Below the pieces are notes generated by a model. It searched no databases. It worked only from the letters and a program-made list of their open reading frames with translations, and was not told the origin of the DNA. Source: Candidatus Bathyarchaeota archaeon (GTDB lineage Archaea > Thermoproteota > Bathyarchaeia > Bathyarchaeales > Bathycorpusculaceae). From it: 57,267 nt of DNA. Each line of letters begins with the position of its first letter. The stretch's first letter is position 1. A program made the position numbers and the translations under genes. Where the stretch lies: positions 1-57,267 of the forward strand of contig JARYLR010000007.1 in assembly GCA_029907545.1 (NCBI GenBank). Reading direction: 5' to 3'. Below, piece after piece: positions 42,853 through 51,047 of this stretch.

Positions 42853-43347
42853 TTATTTATTATGGGAAAAAGTGTCCACCTCTTGATCACTTACAAGCTC
42901 GTACACATTTCCGTACCCCGTGGACTTTCGAATGATTCCTTCTCGCTCAAGGCGTTTGACTCTTTCTCTCACTATTCTCCGCGAGGCTTTTCCACGCATT
43001 CGCTGAACCTGACGAGTAATAGCTGAAATGTTCAGTTTTTCATGCAAGGCGAGTGCTTGAACAATACATCTGGAAATGTCGTCTTGGAAAACTGACTGCT
43101 TACGCATGTGTGTTTCTGCTGCTTTGAGTTTAGCTGCAATCTTGAGAGGTTCCCCATACAACCCCATTCCAGCGCGGGTCATTCGAAGGTATGGGATTAG
43201 TCTCTCGTACTCTGGGTTATTAACTATCAACGATTCTAGTGTTTCAAGCCGTTTTATGATGAGGTCGAGCTTTCTGCTCAATTCATCGATAGTTGACTTG
43301 CTGTTGTTCTCCTTTTTTTCCGCCATTCTTCTCAGCTTTACTTTCAT
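42853..43347 (-). CDS. Coiled-coil winged-helix protein
   Basis: The 164-aa protein has an N-terminal coiled coil (about 17-45; [20 protein letters not shown]) and a C-terminal winged helix-like region (about 90-155) with [20 protein letters not shown] and [20 protein letters not shown]. This looks like a DNA-binding regulator that dimerises through its coiled coil. It heads the small-gene cluster and could control it. No effector domain is visible. Confidence 0.7.
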   Translation of the reverse strand: MKVKLRRMAEKKENNSKSTIDELSRKLDLIIKRLETLESLIVNNPEYERLIPYLRMTRAGMGLYGEPLKIAAKLKAAETHMRKQSVFQDDISRCIVQALALHEKLNISAITRQVQRMRGKASRRIVRERVKRLEREGIIRKSTGYGNVYELVSDQEVDTFSHNK

Positions 43348-43499
43348 TTTCTGTTGATAAAAGCCTTTGTTGCTCCTTGCCCAGATCTACTGATAAAGAC
43401 ACCAGTCTCTAAGCGGCAATGCGCTCAATAGAAGAGTGTGTTTTTGATGATAAAGATTAAAAACAGCAAGCGCGCATGGTCTAGTAAGTGTTGATTGAA

Positions 43500-43703
43500 A
43501 TGCCAAAAGTCAAAGTAGATTGGACTAAATGCAACGGCGACGGCGTGTGCAAGGAAATCTGTCCGGTGAACGTTTTCGAAATAAAGAATCTCCCCGAACA
43601 CCCTGACAGCCCGAAATCTGTTCCAGAGCGGGAAAGCGACTGCATAGCATGCATGGCCTGTGTAACCTCTTGCCCCACACAGGCAATAACAGTCGAAGAA
43701 TAG
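43500..43703 (+). CDS. Ferredoxin with Asp in the first cluster motif
   Basis: The 67-residue ferredoxin has a second site of the standard type (C48, C51, C54, C58, CIACMACVTSCP). In the first site the usual middle Cys is Asp: C11-x2-D14-x2-C17-x3-C21-P. Pyrococcus ferredoxin has the same CxxDxxC, giving an Asp-ligated [4Fe-4S] that easily converts to [3Fe-4S]. It probably serves as the electron carrier for IorAB-type oxidoreductases. The ATG at 43500 is preferred over the GTG/TTG a few codons earlier. It converges on the DUF763 gene. Confidence 0.93.
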   Translation: MPKVKVDWTKCNGDGVCKEICPVNVFEIKNLPEHPDSPKSVPERESDCIACMACVTSCPTQAITVEE

Positions 43704-43706
43704 ACG

Positions 43707-44861
43707 TTAACCACTGATTTCAGCAGGCACAAACTGTCTCAGCCTTCTCAATGACCGCATTTTTTCATTATTTCCAACCTTGGCTTCCTGAACCGCCAGC
43801 TTAAGCATCTGGATCGACTTGTCCATAGATTCTCGATCCACCGGATAAGGAACGCCGTCCTTTCCGCCGTATGCAAAAGAGTATTTTACTGGGTCTTTCC
43901 AGCTCGGTCTATCGCCGTAGATCAGTTCCGCTACAAGCGCTAAACCTCTAATTGTGGCGGGGCCTACTCCTCGGATGGCCAGCAGCTCCTCGTAGTTGCG
44001 GGGTTGAAACTCGTAGATCTGCCGAAGAACTTTCCAGTTTGTTTTTCTGGGCATGACCAAAGTCCTAGCGGAAAGAGTTCTCTTGCTGCTTTCAGGAAGC
44101 CAGTCTTGAAGGGTTCTCTGGACGCTGGGCTCTACAGCCGCTATAAGGCTCATTGTCCTGTTAGGCGGTTCTTTAGCTATGCCAACCGAGGTTTTTCTAC
44201 ATGCCTCGCTTTCCTTCGCAGTCATATCCAGCGCCGTCTGCCGTCGAGTTTCGCCGATGATAGCGTTTTGAGGCTCAACCACGAAGCTTTGCACATTGTC
44301 TGAAATCCAGTGGTATCGTCTTGCCGTACGGTCTTGGAGGCACATGCCCTGCTGGACTACTGCCCACTTTTTCTTTTCTGTTACGAAGAAACTGTGATGG
44401 TAAAGCGGGTATCCTGCTTGGATGGCAGTGTTGTCAACTTTGGCGCTCATCTTGCTTGCGTACTGCAATCTTGTGATCTCTTGGGTTGAGAAACTAAATT
44501 TGTCTCCTATCTTCAAGATCTCTTTCGGTGTCTGTCTCGATGCGTTGCCTTTGCCTCCACATACCGCGATTCCATGCTCTTCAGGTGTCACCGCCTGCTT
44601 CAGGACGCCGGTTAACACTGTGGTTACGCCGGATGAGTGCCAATCATATCCTAGCACGCAGCCTAAAGCCTGAAACCAGAAGGGATCAGAGATTCGGCTT
44701 AGGAAAGCTTCTGCCCCGTATTCCTGAGTGATGATTGTCGTCATTTCTCGGGCAAGTTTGCACATACGGGTAACCAGCCATCTTGGCGCCTTGCCGTAAT
44801 GAAGGGGTAAACTTGCAACACCTGCTCTGTGCATAACATACACCGCGCGGCTAAAAGACAA
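43707..44861 (-). CDS. DUF763 family protein
   Basis: The 384-aa protein belongs to DUF763, a family found mainly in archaea. The start AGVASLPLHYGKAPRWL, the block GIAVCGGKGNASRQTPKEI, and the later NTAIQAGYPLYHHSFFV are typical. A helix-hairpin-helix-like EELLAIRGVGPATIRGLALVAEL is at about 285-310, so it may touch DNA or RNA. The function is not established. It follows coaD on the same strand with a 27-bp gap, so it belongs to the CoA operon. Confidence 0.88.
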   Translation of the reverse strand: MSFSRAVYVMHRAGVASLPLHYGKAPRWLVTRMCKLAREMTTIITQEYGAEAFLSRISDPFWFQALGCVLGYDWHSSGVTTVLTGVLKQAVTPEEHGIAVCGGKGNASRQTPKEILKIGDKFSFSTQEITRLQYASKMSAKVDNTAIQAGYPLYHHSFFVTEKKKWAVVQQGMCLQDRTARRYHWISDNVQSFVVEPQNAIIGETRRQTALDMTAKESEACRKTSVGIAKEPPNRTMSLIAAVEPSVQRTLQDWLPESSKRTLSARTLVMPRKTNWKVLRQIYEFQPRNYEELLAIRGVGPATIRGLALVAELIYGDRPSWKDPVKYSFAYGGKDGVPYPVDRESMDKSIQMLKLAVQEAKVGNNEKMRSLRRLRQFVPAEISG

Positions 44862-44888
44862 TAAATGAAGAGATGGTTTAAACTATTT

Positions 44889-45368
44889 TTAACATTTTTT
44901 CAGCAAACGTCCCTCTCGATCGATCTCGCCAAGATAAATCCTAGTGGTGGAAATGGGCGAATGATCCTGAGACGGAACCATATCTATCACAACTATATCC
45001 AGCGGGCGCAACCCACGGGATTCCCTTTCTTGATTAATCGCCTTCGCCATCGACTCTGTCTCGCTGCTTACGATTATGGCTTCGACGCAGCCTTCGGACA
45101 GAGTCACGCCGTACGCATCGTTAAGAGGAACAATTGTGGTTCTTTCTGACAGGGAATGGCTGTCTAGGAAAGCTTTCAGGTCCCGCAGCCGTTGCAGGTA
45201 TGGCGCTATTGAGTGAGGCTTATTAAGTTTCTTGGCAAACTCGTCAGTGCACAGGCCGATGAGAGCTTTTTCGCTTACGTCAAATGCCTTCAGAAGCAAG
45301 GCTCTATGGCCCTTGTGAAGCTCGTCGAAAGTGCCGCCCACGGCGACTGTTCTATATTTACGCGCCAT
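44889..45368 (-). CDS. coaD: Archaeal phosphopantetheine adenylyltransferase
   Basis: This enzyme adds AMP to 4'-phosphopantetheine, giving dephospho-CoA. The protein has 159 aa. The nucleotidyltransferase motif is GGTFDELHKGH (T13, D15, H18, H21), and the second motif is ISTTRIYLGEID. The archaeal PPAT family has its own C-terminal tail, here ending EIDREGRLLKK. The ATG at 45368 is chosen because it matches the family start; a TTG at 45380 overlapping the upstream stop (TTGA) would add four residues. It is translationally adjacent to pantoate kinase. Confidence 0.92.
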   Translation of the reverse strand: MARKYRTVAVGGTFDELHKGHRALLLKAFDVSEKALIGLCTDEFAKKLNKPHSIAPYLQRLRDLKAFLDSHSLSERTTIVPLNDAYGVTLSEGCVEAIIVSSETESMAKAINQERESRGLRPLDIVVIDMVPSQDHSPISTTRIYLGEIDREGRLLKKC

Positions 45369-45376
45369 TTTCCGCT

Positions 45377-46306
45377 TCAACTCAGTAGCCTAGCACCATG
45401 AACATCCAAGTTTGCTACGAGAATGTTTTCACTGGGCAAGACACGTTTAAAAGCTTGCGCTACTCTTTCGGCATTATCTGAAGTTGTCAATGCGTGAACA
45501 GCATCGCCAACCATGTTTTGTGCAGCCCCAATCGCGTCTGACTGCTCTGCAAGACTGACTAGTTTCTGTAGTTTCTCAGTCATGAAGCCTGCTTGCACCG
45601 CGAAACTGTAGCAACATTTCATGAAGTTCTCCAGCGAAGGTTCAGCAAGAATCTTTTCCAGCGTTTTTCTACCCCACTTGTTTACTGCAGCGCGCTTCTC
45701 GCTTGATGAAAGCACATCCACGGTGGGTATAGGCCCGTATATTCCCACTACTATAACGTAGTCTTCAGTTATTGGAATTCGATCTATAACCGCGATTCCT
45801 GGAGCTCCTGGCTCTACGGTTAGTATGCATCCGCCTAGCATTAGGGGGCCTACTGTGCCTAGGCCTGTTTTGCATTTGACCTCTGCAGCGTGTGCAATTC
45901 TGCCTAGCTGGTTGTAGGTTAGGTGCAGGTCTAGTGCTTTGGAAAGTGCTAGGGCTGTGGTTAGGGCTCCTGCGGCGCTTGAGCCAAAGCCTGCTCCGAT
46001 TGGAACTTCAACTTTGTGTTTGATGAGAATATGGTATTTGCGGCTGGCTTTGTCGAGAAGTGTTCTGGCTACTGTTTTGGTGGTTTTAGCTTCTGGCGAA
46101 ATCTTGTTGTTGATGAAGACTTGGATGCTGTTGCTTTTTGCTTCTGAAACATGAATGTGGGTGGTGACGCCTTTTTGAATGCCGAATCCACCACCTCGAG
46201 CGCCAACTTTCTCCAAGTCCGAGATTGGGTTGCCATTTTCTGCGGTGTCGCAGATTTCAAAGAAACTTGAAATTCCGGCGGGGCTGAATGCTTCGGCTTC
46301 TTTCAC
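45377..46306 (-). CDS. pok: Pantoate kinase (GHMP family)
   Basis: This enzyme phosphorylates pantoate in the archaeal CoA route. The 309-aa GHMP kinase shows AFSPAGISSFFEIC at the start, the ATP loop VPIGAGFGSSAAGALTTALA, KTGLGTVGPLMLGGCILT and, near the end, IGAAQNMVGDAVHALT. The order with coaD and an ECF transporter makes PoK the best assignment, and the N-terminal SPAGISSFFE is typical of PoK. Phosphopantothenate synthetase is not in the window. Confidence 0.9.
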   Translation of the reverse strand: MKEAEAFSPAGISSFFEICDTAENGNPISDLEKVGARGGGFGIQKGVTTHIHVSEAKSNSIQVFINNKISPEAKTTKTVARTLLDKASRKYHILIKHKVEVPIGAGFGSSAAGALTTALALSKALDLHLTYNQLGRIAHAAEVKCKTGLGTVGPLMLGGCILTVEPGAPGIAVIDRIPITEDYVIVVGIYGPIPTVDVLSSSEKRAAVNKWGRKTLEKILAEPSLENFMKCCYSFAVQAGFMTEKLQKLVSLAEQSDAIGAAQNMVGDAVHALTTSDNAERVAQAFKRVLPSENILVANLDVHGARLLS

Positions 46307-46312
46307 CGTTAT

Positions 46313-47167
46313 CTACTCTTTTGCGTAAGGCTTTAAGGATGGAAAAGCCTTGTAGCATGCTTCAAGGATTAGTGGTCCAAGCAGAAGGATGAACGGGATT
46401 TCTGTTGCAAAGGTCCAAACGTATATTACGGGCATGAATAGGGCGGGTACAGGAGCCTTGAAGTAGGCTGTGGGTGAAAAGAAAACTTGGCTGTAGGCCC
46501 AAACAGCAACCGCGATAATCACGCTTCCCACGCTTAAGCCAAGCACGGAGCCAGCTCCGTAGTTTCTCCATTCAGGCCAGAACTTAGCAACTACGGTTAT
46601 GACAAGTAGGCTTACGACGGTGGTTAGAACAAACAGGAGAACAATTTCGAATGATGACAGCGTGAAACTGAAGTAGGCAGCTGACTCAGTTGGCAACAGT
46701 GCAGTGGGCAGCAGCAAGCCGGTTATGATGGCTGCAGTTCCGAAGCCTGTGCTTAGCGCTATCTTTTTCCAGTCTAGGCTTGTTCTGGAGACATAGCCAA
46801 TAATGAAGAAGCCGGCGAAGTTGGCGGTGACTCCGGCGGACAAGCTAAGAAGAGGATCTCCATGGAAAAGCATATCCCTTATGAATATTCCTATTGCTGC
46901 TCCTATTCCTCCAGTCCATGGTCCAAATAATACGGCGAATACTGCGGGGATCACTGCGGCAGGCCAGAAGGCTACTCCGCCTACTGTGACTCCGAAGTCT
47001 GTGAGTCGTCCGACTACTGCGTATAGTGCTGCGCAGATGCCTATCATGGCGATTTGGATGGATTTTGTTGGCAACTGTTCTCCCTTCTCTGGTGGTTGGG
47101 CTTTTAGACATGGTTTTTGTAGATAAGAATTTTGTATGAATTGTTTAAACACGTCTAAACTTTCCAT
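46313..47167 (-). CDS. ECF transporter S component, possible pantothenate-related vitamer uptake
   Basis: The 284-aa membrane protein has an ECF-S-like core of about six helices (IQIAMIGICAALYAVVGRL and FWPAAVIPAVFAVLFGPWTG, with GGIGAAIGIFIRDML). The long C-terminal half has two further helices (LSLSAGVTANFAGFFIIG, FATEIPFILLLGPLILEA). The substrate cannot be read from the sequence. Its place 6 nt ahead of pantoate kinase in the CoA operon suggests pantothenate or pantoate/pantetheine, which is an inference. The EcfA/T components are not here. The gene is divergent from the pilin gene. Confidence 0.85.
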   Translation of the reverse strand: MESLDVFKQFIQNSYLQKPCLKAQPPEKGEQLPTKSIQIAMIGICAALYAVVGRLTDFGVTVGGVAFWPAAVIPAVFAVLFGPWTGGIGAAIGIFIRDMLFHGDPLLSLSAGVTANFAGFFIIGYVSRTSLDWKKIALSTGFGTAAIITGLLLPTALLPTESAAYFSFTLSSFEIVLLFVLTTVVSLLVITVVAKFWPEWRNYGAGSVLGLSVGSVIIAVAVWAYSQVFFSPTAYFKAPVPALFMPVIYVWTFATEIPFILLLGPLILEACYKAFPSLKPYAKE

Positions 47168-47212
47168 GCAAGGAGCATGGTTTATGGCTTTTGTTGTACG
47201 CTTGTGCAGTTA

Positions 47213-47235
47213 TGTGTAGTTTTGTTCTACGCACA
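47213..47235. promoter_or_regulatory. Interrupted palindrome before the pilin gene (operator A)
   Basis: TGTGTAG (47213-47219), 7 nt, then CTACGCACA (47227-47235). The same pair, with spacing kept, occurs at 48051-48073. It ends 8 bp before the TATA box of the pilin gene (47243-47251). See the finding on shared control. Confidence 0.65.
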
Positions 47236-47242
47236 AACCATC

Positions 47243-47251
47243 TTATTTAAA
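47243..47251 (+). promoter_or_regulatory. TATA box of the pilin gene
   Basis: TTATTTAAA lies about 34-42 nt before the ATG at 47285, directly behind the palindrome. This places initiation at about 47272-47276. Confidence 0.5.
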
Positions 47252-47284
47252 CTTGGCTGATTCACGACCACGGAGAAAAAGGAA

Positions 47285-47845
47285 ATGAACGTCCTAAAGA
47301 ACAAGAAAGCTTTGAGCGCTGTAGTTACTACGCTGATCATACTCGTCGTTTCAGTGCTGCTCGCAACCGTCGTGACTTTCTACGCCATCAACGTGACAAC
47401 CACAAGAGTTCAAGAAGAAAGCATTCAGGTCTACAAGCTGCACACATGGCACGATGGCTCAACCTATGCCGAAACAGCGTTCCTGATAATCAACACTGGC
47501 GGTCGTGACCTTGTCATCGACAAGATCGCAGTGAGAGGTCAGGAATGTGACTGGTCAACAGTCTTCTACAACAAGACGACATCTACAATAAATGACGACC
47601 TGCCATATGTTACACCGACAAACGCCACATATCTAGCTAGTTCAGTTGCTGTTGGAAGCACTACCTACACCCTGACTCAGGGAAGCACAGATGACCTGAT
47701 CTTGCAATCAGGTGACAGCATGATCGTCTACATACTTAACCCTGACCACATCTCTGTCAACGACATCGGTGTCACAGTAGGCGTGACGATATTCACTGCC
47801 AACGCTCAGTACTACAAGGAATCTAACGTGCAAGCTTCTTCGTAA
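47285..47845 (+). CDS. Type IV pilin-like protein (class III signal peptide)
   Basis: The 186-aa protein has the archaeal class III signal-peptide layout: a basic start, KKA|LSAVVTTLII cut site and a long hydrophobic helix to about residue 30. The rest is an extracellular beta-rich domain with several N-x-S/T sites (YAINVTTT, VFYNKTTST, TPTNATYL). The gene stands alone with its own promoter and operator A and a strong T-rich terminator after it. It is the most likely major pilin, with the operon behind it as the machinery. Confidence 0.85.
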   Translation: MNVLKNKKALSAVVTTLIILVVSVLLATVVTFYAINVTTTRVQEESIQVYKLHTWHDGSTYAETAFLIINTGGRDLVIDKIAVRGQECDWSTVFYNKTTSTINDDLPYVTPTNATYLASSVAVGSTTYTLTQGSTDDLILQSGDSMIVYILNPDHISVNDIGVTVGVTIFTANAQYYKESNVQASS

Positions 47846-47860
47846 GCAGCGCAATAGCTC

Positions 47861-47894
47861 TCCTCTTTCTTTTTTCCTCTGTTTTATGTTTTTT
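47861..47894 (+). terminator. T-rich terminator after the pilin gene
   Basis: TCCTCTTTCTTTTTTCC, TTTTATG and TTTTTTAA follow 15 nt after the stop codon. Oligo-T tracts without a clear hairpin fit archaeal termination, so the pilin is likely expressed apart from the operon at 48143. Confidence 0.5.
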
Positions 47895-47935
47895 AACATG
47901 GCAAAGAATGGAGAAAACTGATAGGTGAAGCGTTC

Positions 47936-47953
47936 TAAACCCCCTATATATAG
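47936..47953 (+). repeat. C5-TATATA motif, copy 3
   Basis: TAAACCCCCTATATATAG matches 8845-8862 at 17 of 18 positions and its last 14 nt match 20466-20479 exactly. It lies about 190 bp before the pilus operon, in the 297-bp gap 47846-48142, and could be an extra promoter. Apart from the terminator and operator B nothing else stands out there. Confidence 0.5.
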
Positions 47954-48050
47954 ACAGTTAACTTTAGTCTGCATTGTCGCTACTGCTAGGTAGCTAGGCT
48001 TTCTAGGAAGCAGAGGTTTGGTTTACGCAAATATGTATTCTCGCTACTGA

Positions 48051-48073
48051 TGTGTAGTACTGTTCTACGCACA
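48051..48073. promoter_or_regulatory. Interrupted palindrome before the pilus operon (operator B)
   Basis: TGTGTAG (48051-48057), 7 nt, CTACGCACA (48065-48073). Both arms and the spacer length are identical to operator A, and both are followed within 8 nt by TCTTAT. It lies about 70 bp before the operon's first start codon. Confidence 0.65.
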
Positions 48074-48142
48074 CCCTCTTATCTTCTCATTGAAGTGAAA
48101 AATCGCTAGTATACCGAATAGAGAGGAGACCAGCCGAAGACA

Positions 48143-48982
48143 TTGTGCCCAAAGCAGCCAACAAGAAAAGCCTCAAAGCCGGTTCGCTCAAACAGAGCTT
48201 TAGCCATACCAGTCACCTATCTGATGCTGTTCGTGGCTCTCATCACTATAATATCGGCAACTTACAGCTTCGCAATAATCAAGATCAACGCCAAGGCAAG
48301 CACGCTTAAAGCCTCACTTGCAAAGCAAAGTATGCAGCAGCTCGACGATGCGGTGCGTAATGTAGCCTGGAGCATAGGCGCATCCAAAACAGTCTATTTT
48401 GACGATTACGGTGGCAGTTTTCAGGCTTCTATGTTCGCAGATAGCCTGCAGATCATCATCGCCTTCGAGACCATGCCTTCCGAAGTGGTGCTTAACGGAT
48501 CGATTGGAAAGGTGGCTTACGTGCTGCAAGCCTCCGAGTACAGCGATGTTGGGCTCTTCGTGAAAGGAGACATCAGAGCAATAGTGAACCAAAGCTTCCT
48601 TATGACGACACAGCTTTACATAGACGAAAACGGGGGCAATCAACAAGTCATGCTGTGCTACCGCCCCTACGCCGTGTCAACGCCTATCGGATCAAAAAAC
48701 GGCAAACCCTTGAACCTTGTACGCGTCTACCTCATAAACTTGAGCTTACCGCAAAGTCTCTTGCTTGAAGGAAAATTTAATCTAAAAACAACATCAACAA
48801 ACATTGAGGTTACTACAAAACAGTACGAACTTAACCAAACAGTCACCTCGGTCGCGTTGACAGGCAAAATGGGCTTTCGCTCAGATATGGTTTGGCTACC
48901 GATCTCAAACAACTTGGACGGAGCATTCGTAGAGCTGGAGATCCTTGTTTGCAATGTTGGCATAGAGAAAGTGGGGGCTTAG
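48143..48982 (+). CDS. Pilin-like protein 1 of the pilus operon
   Basis: The 279-aa protein has a short basic leader, RSNRA|LAIPVTYLMLFVALI, that looks like a class III signal and then a hydrophobic helix to about residue 45. The outer domain is beta-rich. The start is TTG at 48143 with GAGGAGACC some 12-20 nt before it, and the nearby alternative codons give no better site. It is the first gene of the pilus operon and is 2 nt ahead of the next one. Confidence 0.75.
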   Translation: MCPKQPTRKASKPVRSNRALAIPVTYLMLFVALITIISATYSFAIIKINAKASTLKASLAKQSMQQLDDAVRNVAWSIGASKTVYFDDYGGSFQASMFADSLQIIIAFETMPSEVVLNGSIGKVAYVLQASEYSDVGLFVKGDIRAIVNQSFLMTTQLYIDENGGNQQVMLCYRPYAVSTPIGSKNGKPLNLVRVYLINLSLPQSLLLEGKFNLKTTSTNIEVTTKQYELNQTVTSVALTGKMGFRSDMVWLPISNNLDGAFVELEILVCNVGIEKVGA

Positions 48983-48984
48983 CT

Positions 48985-49440
48985 GTGCCATCGATACTGC
49001 CAGGGCATCTTTACACTTTCGCTGCGCTCCTAGCCGTAAGCAGCCTTCTTGTATTCTCATTCATGGTCTATGCGGGAACAGCTCGTGCGTCGTCAGAAAT
49101 AAAGCTGTTAAGCAAACTTTTAGACTATGTTGCGGCTGACGCAAGCGAACTTCTCAACATAGTTCTCACGGTGAACGCTACTATCGAACGCTACCTTCAG
49201 ATGCCCTCAGCGATAGGCAACCAGCAATACTGGCTTAGACTTTGCAATGACTCTTCCAGCGCATGGGTGAAAGGTGGGCTGGGAACCACGCCAATAGAAG
49301 GTTCAGAGCTTAAAGCCTATCTTTCCAAGGAAGTTATCGCGTCTGGCAGCTATATGTCTGGATATGGATCAGCTAAGCTGACATGTTTCCTCGACGACGG
49401 CGTTCCAAGACTTCAGCTTTCAAACGCAAATGGAGATTGA
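48985..49440 (+). CDS. Pilin-like protein 2 of the pilus operon
   Basis: The 151-aa protein has an N-terminal membrane helix (about 8-28; YTFAALLAVSSLLVFSFMVY) with few charges before it and an outer part with N-x-S/T sites. GTG 48985 comes 2 nt after the previous stop codon with GGGGGC just before it, and its stop overlaps the ATPase ATG (TGATG). A longer frame reaching back to 48892 would overlap the previous gene by 91 bp and is not favoured. It could be a minor pilin or an assembly factor. Confidence 0.7.
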   Translation: MPSILPGHLYTFAALLAVSSLLVFSFMVYAGTARASSEIKLLSKLLDYVAADASELLNIVLTVNATIERYLQMPSAIGNQQYWLRLCNDSSSAWVKGGLGTTPIEGSELKAYLSKEVIASGSYMSGYGSAKLTCFLDDGVPRLQLSNANGD

Positions 49441-51041
49441 TGGATGTGAAGCTGGGAAATAAGCCTAAAGCAAAGGCGGAAACAAGCCTTGAAGAAGCAA
49501 TCAAGAACGAGGAAGAAGCAGTTGATTCCCTCAATGTTAGAAGATCGAGTATCCCTGAGGGATATGATGAGATCGAGTACTATCCACTTGTGCCTCCTTT
49601 CGCCTACGCGGCAATTCTCCAAAACAGAGAAACACTGGAACATCTTTACGCGCTGGATGAACTTCCGTTAAGCAGAGAGGAAAGAATAGGCTACACCAGT
49701 TTAAGAAACATCTTGGAATACGAACTGCAGGCACCTGAAGGTGAAGAAACGCTTGCCGAATCCTTCAGAAGACAATTACCCGCCGTCATCGCAGACCATG
49801 AGAAAATCTTTGCAGGAATCTCCCAGATTGGCATGCGCAAAATTCTCTATAATCTGGAAAGGGATATTGTGGGCTACGGAAAAATTGACCCGCTTCTGCA
49901 TGATGACAACGTAGAGGACATAAGCTGCGGCGGAGTGAACAAGCCCATCTTCCTTTGGCACAGAAAATACGAGAACATTAAAACCAACGTGGCTTTTCGC
50001 GATGAGCAAGAACTAGACGACTTCGTGATGCGCGTTGTCCACAAGGCTGGAAAACACGTAAGCATAGCCTTCCCAATAGTTGACGTGACTCTCCCTGAAA
50101 AACACAGGCTGGCAGTCTCCTTTGGGAAAGAAACAACGCCGCTGGGCACATCATTCACTGTGAGAAAGTTCCGTAGAGACCCTTTCACCATTGTTGACTT
50201 GATTGAGAACGAGACAATAGACGAATCCATAGCCGCATACCTGTGGCTGCTCATGGAGAACAAGATGTCAGTAATGATCATAGGCGCAACAGGTGCAGGC
50301 AAAACCACAGCGCTGAACGCCGTAGCCTGCCTTGTAAGACCCAACTACAAAATAATCTCAGTAGAAGAGGTCGCAGAGATCAACCTGCCGCATGAAAACT
50401 GGACCTCAACCATTGCCCGCTCAGGCTTCGGCGTCGAAGGCGAAGGCGAAATCTCGCTTTACGACCTGATCAAATCAGCCGTACGGCACCGTCCAGACTT
50501 AATACTCGTAGGAGAAATACGCGGAGAAGAGGCATACGTCCTATTTCAAGCGCTGGCAACAGGCCACGGCGGCTTATGCACCTTGCATGCTGAGGACGTT
50601 GACACCGCCGTGAAAAGGCTTACACAGCCGCCTATGAACATCCCAGCATCAATAATTCCGCTGATGAACTGCGTCATCAACGTTAAACATGTGAGAACAC
50701 CTGTCTTCCTGGAATCCGGAAAGCGGCTTTCAAGTAGAAAATTCATCAATGTCTCAGAAATAAGAGACGCCGGCAACTTCCAACAGGTCTTCAACTGGAA
50801 TCCTTCAACAGACACTTTTCAAGACAACATTGCAGACAGCTATCTGCTCAAGAGAATGGCTGCAAGCCTAGATATTCCCATCGAAAAAATTGTGGACGAA
50901 CTCGAGTACCGCAAGCGCGTTTTGCTTCACATGGTCGAGCATAGAATAAGGGACTACAAGAGCGTGAACAATGTACTGAGTAAGTACTACAACAACCCGC
51001 AACTGTTTCAAAAAGAGTTTCTTGAAAAACCAAAGTGGTGA
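49440..51041 (+). CDS. Type II/IV secretion system ATPase (TadA/ArlI-like)
   Basis: The 533-aa motor ATPase powers pilus assembly. Walker A is GATGAGKTT at 282-290 and Walker B is LILVGEIRGEE at about 354-364. Between them, VEEVAEINLPHENW and GEISLYDLIKSAVRHRPD carry the Asp-box. The His-box reads GHGGLCTLHAED. The N-terminal domain (1-~210) has AYAAILQNRETLEH and YGKIDPLLHDDNVEDIS. ATG 49440 overlaps the previous stop by one base. The neighbouring TadC-like membrane protein is its platform. Confidence 0.95.
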   Translation: MDVKLGNKPKAKAETSLEEAIKNEEEAVDSLNVRRSSIPEGYDEIEYYPLVPPFAYAAILQNRETLEHLYALDELPLSREERIGYTSLRNILEYELQAPEGEETLAESFRRQLPAVIADHEKIFAGISQIGMRKILYNLERDIVGYGKIDPLLHDDNVEDISCGGVNKPIFLWHRKYENIKTNVAFRDEQELDDFVMRVVHKAGKHVSIAFPIVDVTLPEKHRLAVSFGKETTPLGTSFTVRKFRRDPFTIVDLIENETIDESIAAYLWLLMENKMSVMIIGATGAGKTTALNAVACLVRPNYKIISVEEVAEINLPHENWTSTIARSGFGVEGEGEISLYDLIKSAVRHRPDLILVGEIRGEEAYVLFQALATGHGGLCTLHAEDVDTAVKRLTQPPMNIPASIIPLMNCVINVKHVRTPVFLESGKRLSSRKFINVSEIRDAGNFQQVFNWNPSTDTFQDNIADSYLLKRMAASLDIPIEKIVDELEYRKRVLLHMVEHRIRDYKSVNNVLSKYYNNPQLFQKEFLEKPKW

Positions 51042-51047
51042 AAGACC

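Noticed and set aside
48892-48984. Longer start of pilin-like protein 2
   Set aside because: It would overlap the preceding gene by 91 bp in another frame. GTG 48985, just behind the stop, has a ribosome site and a clean membrane helix after it.
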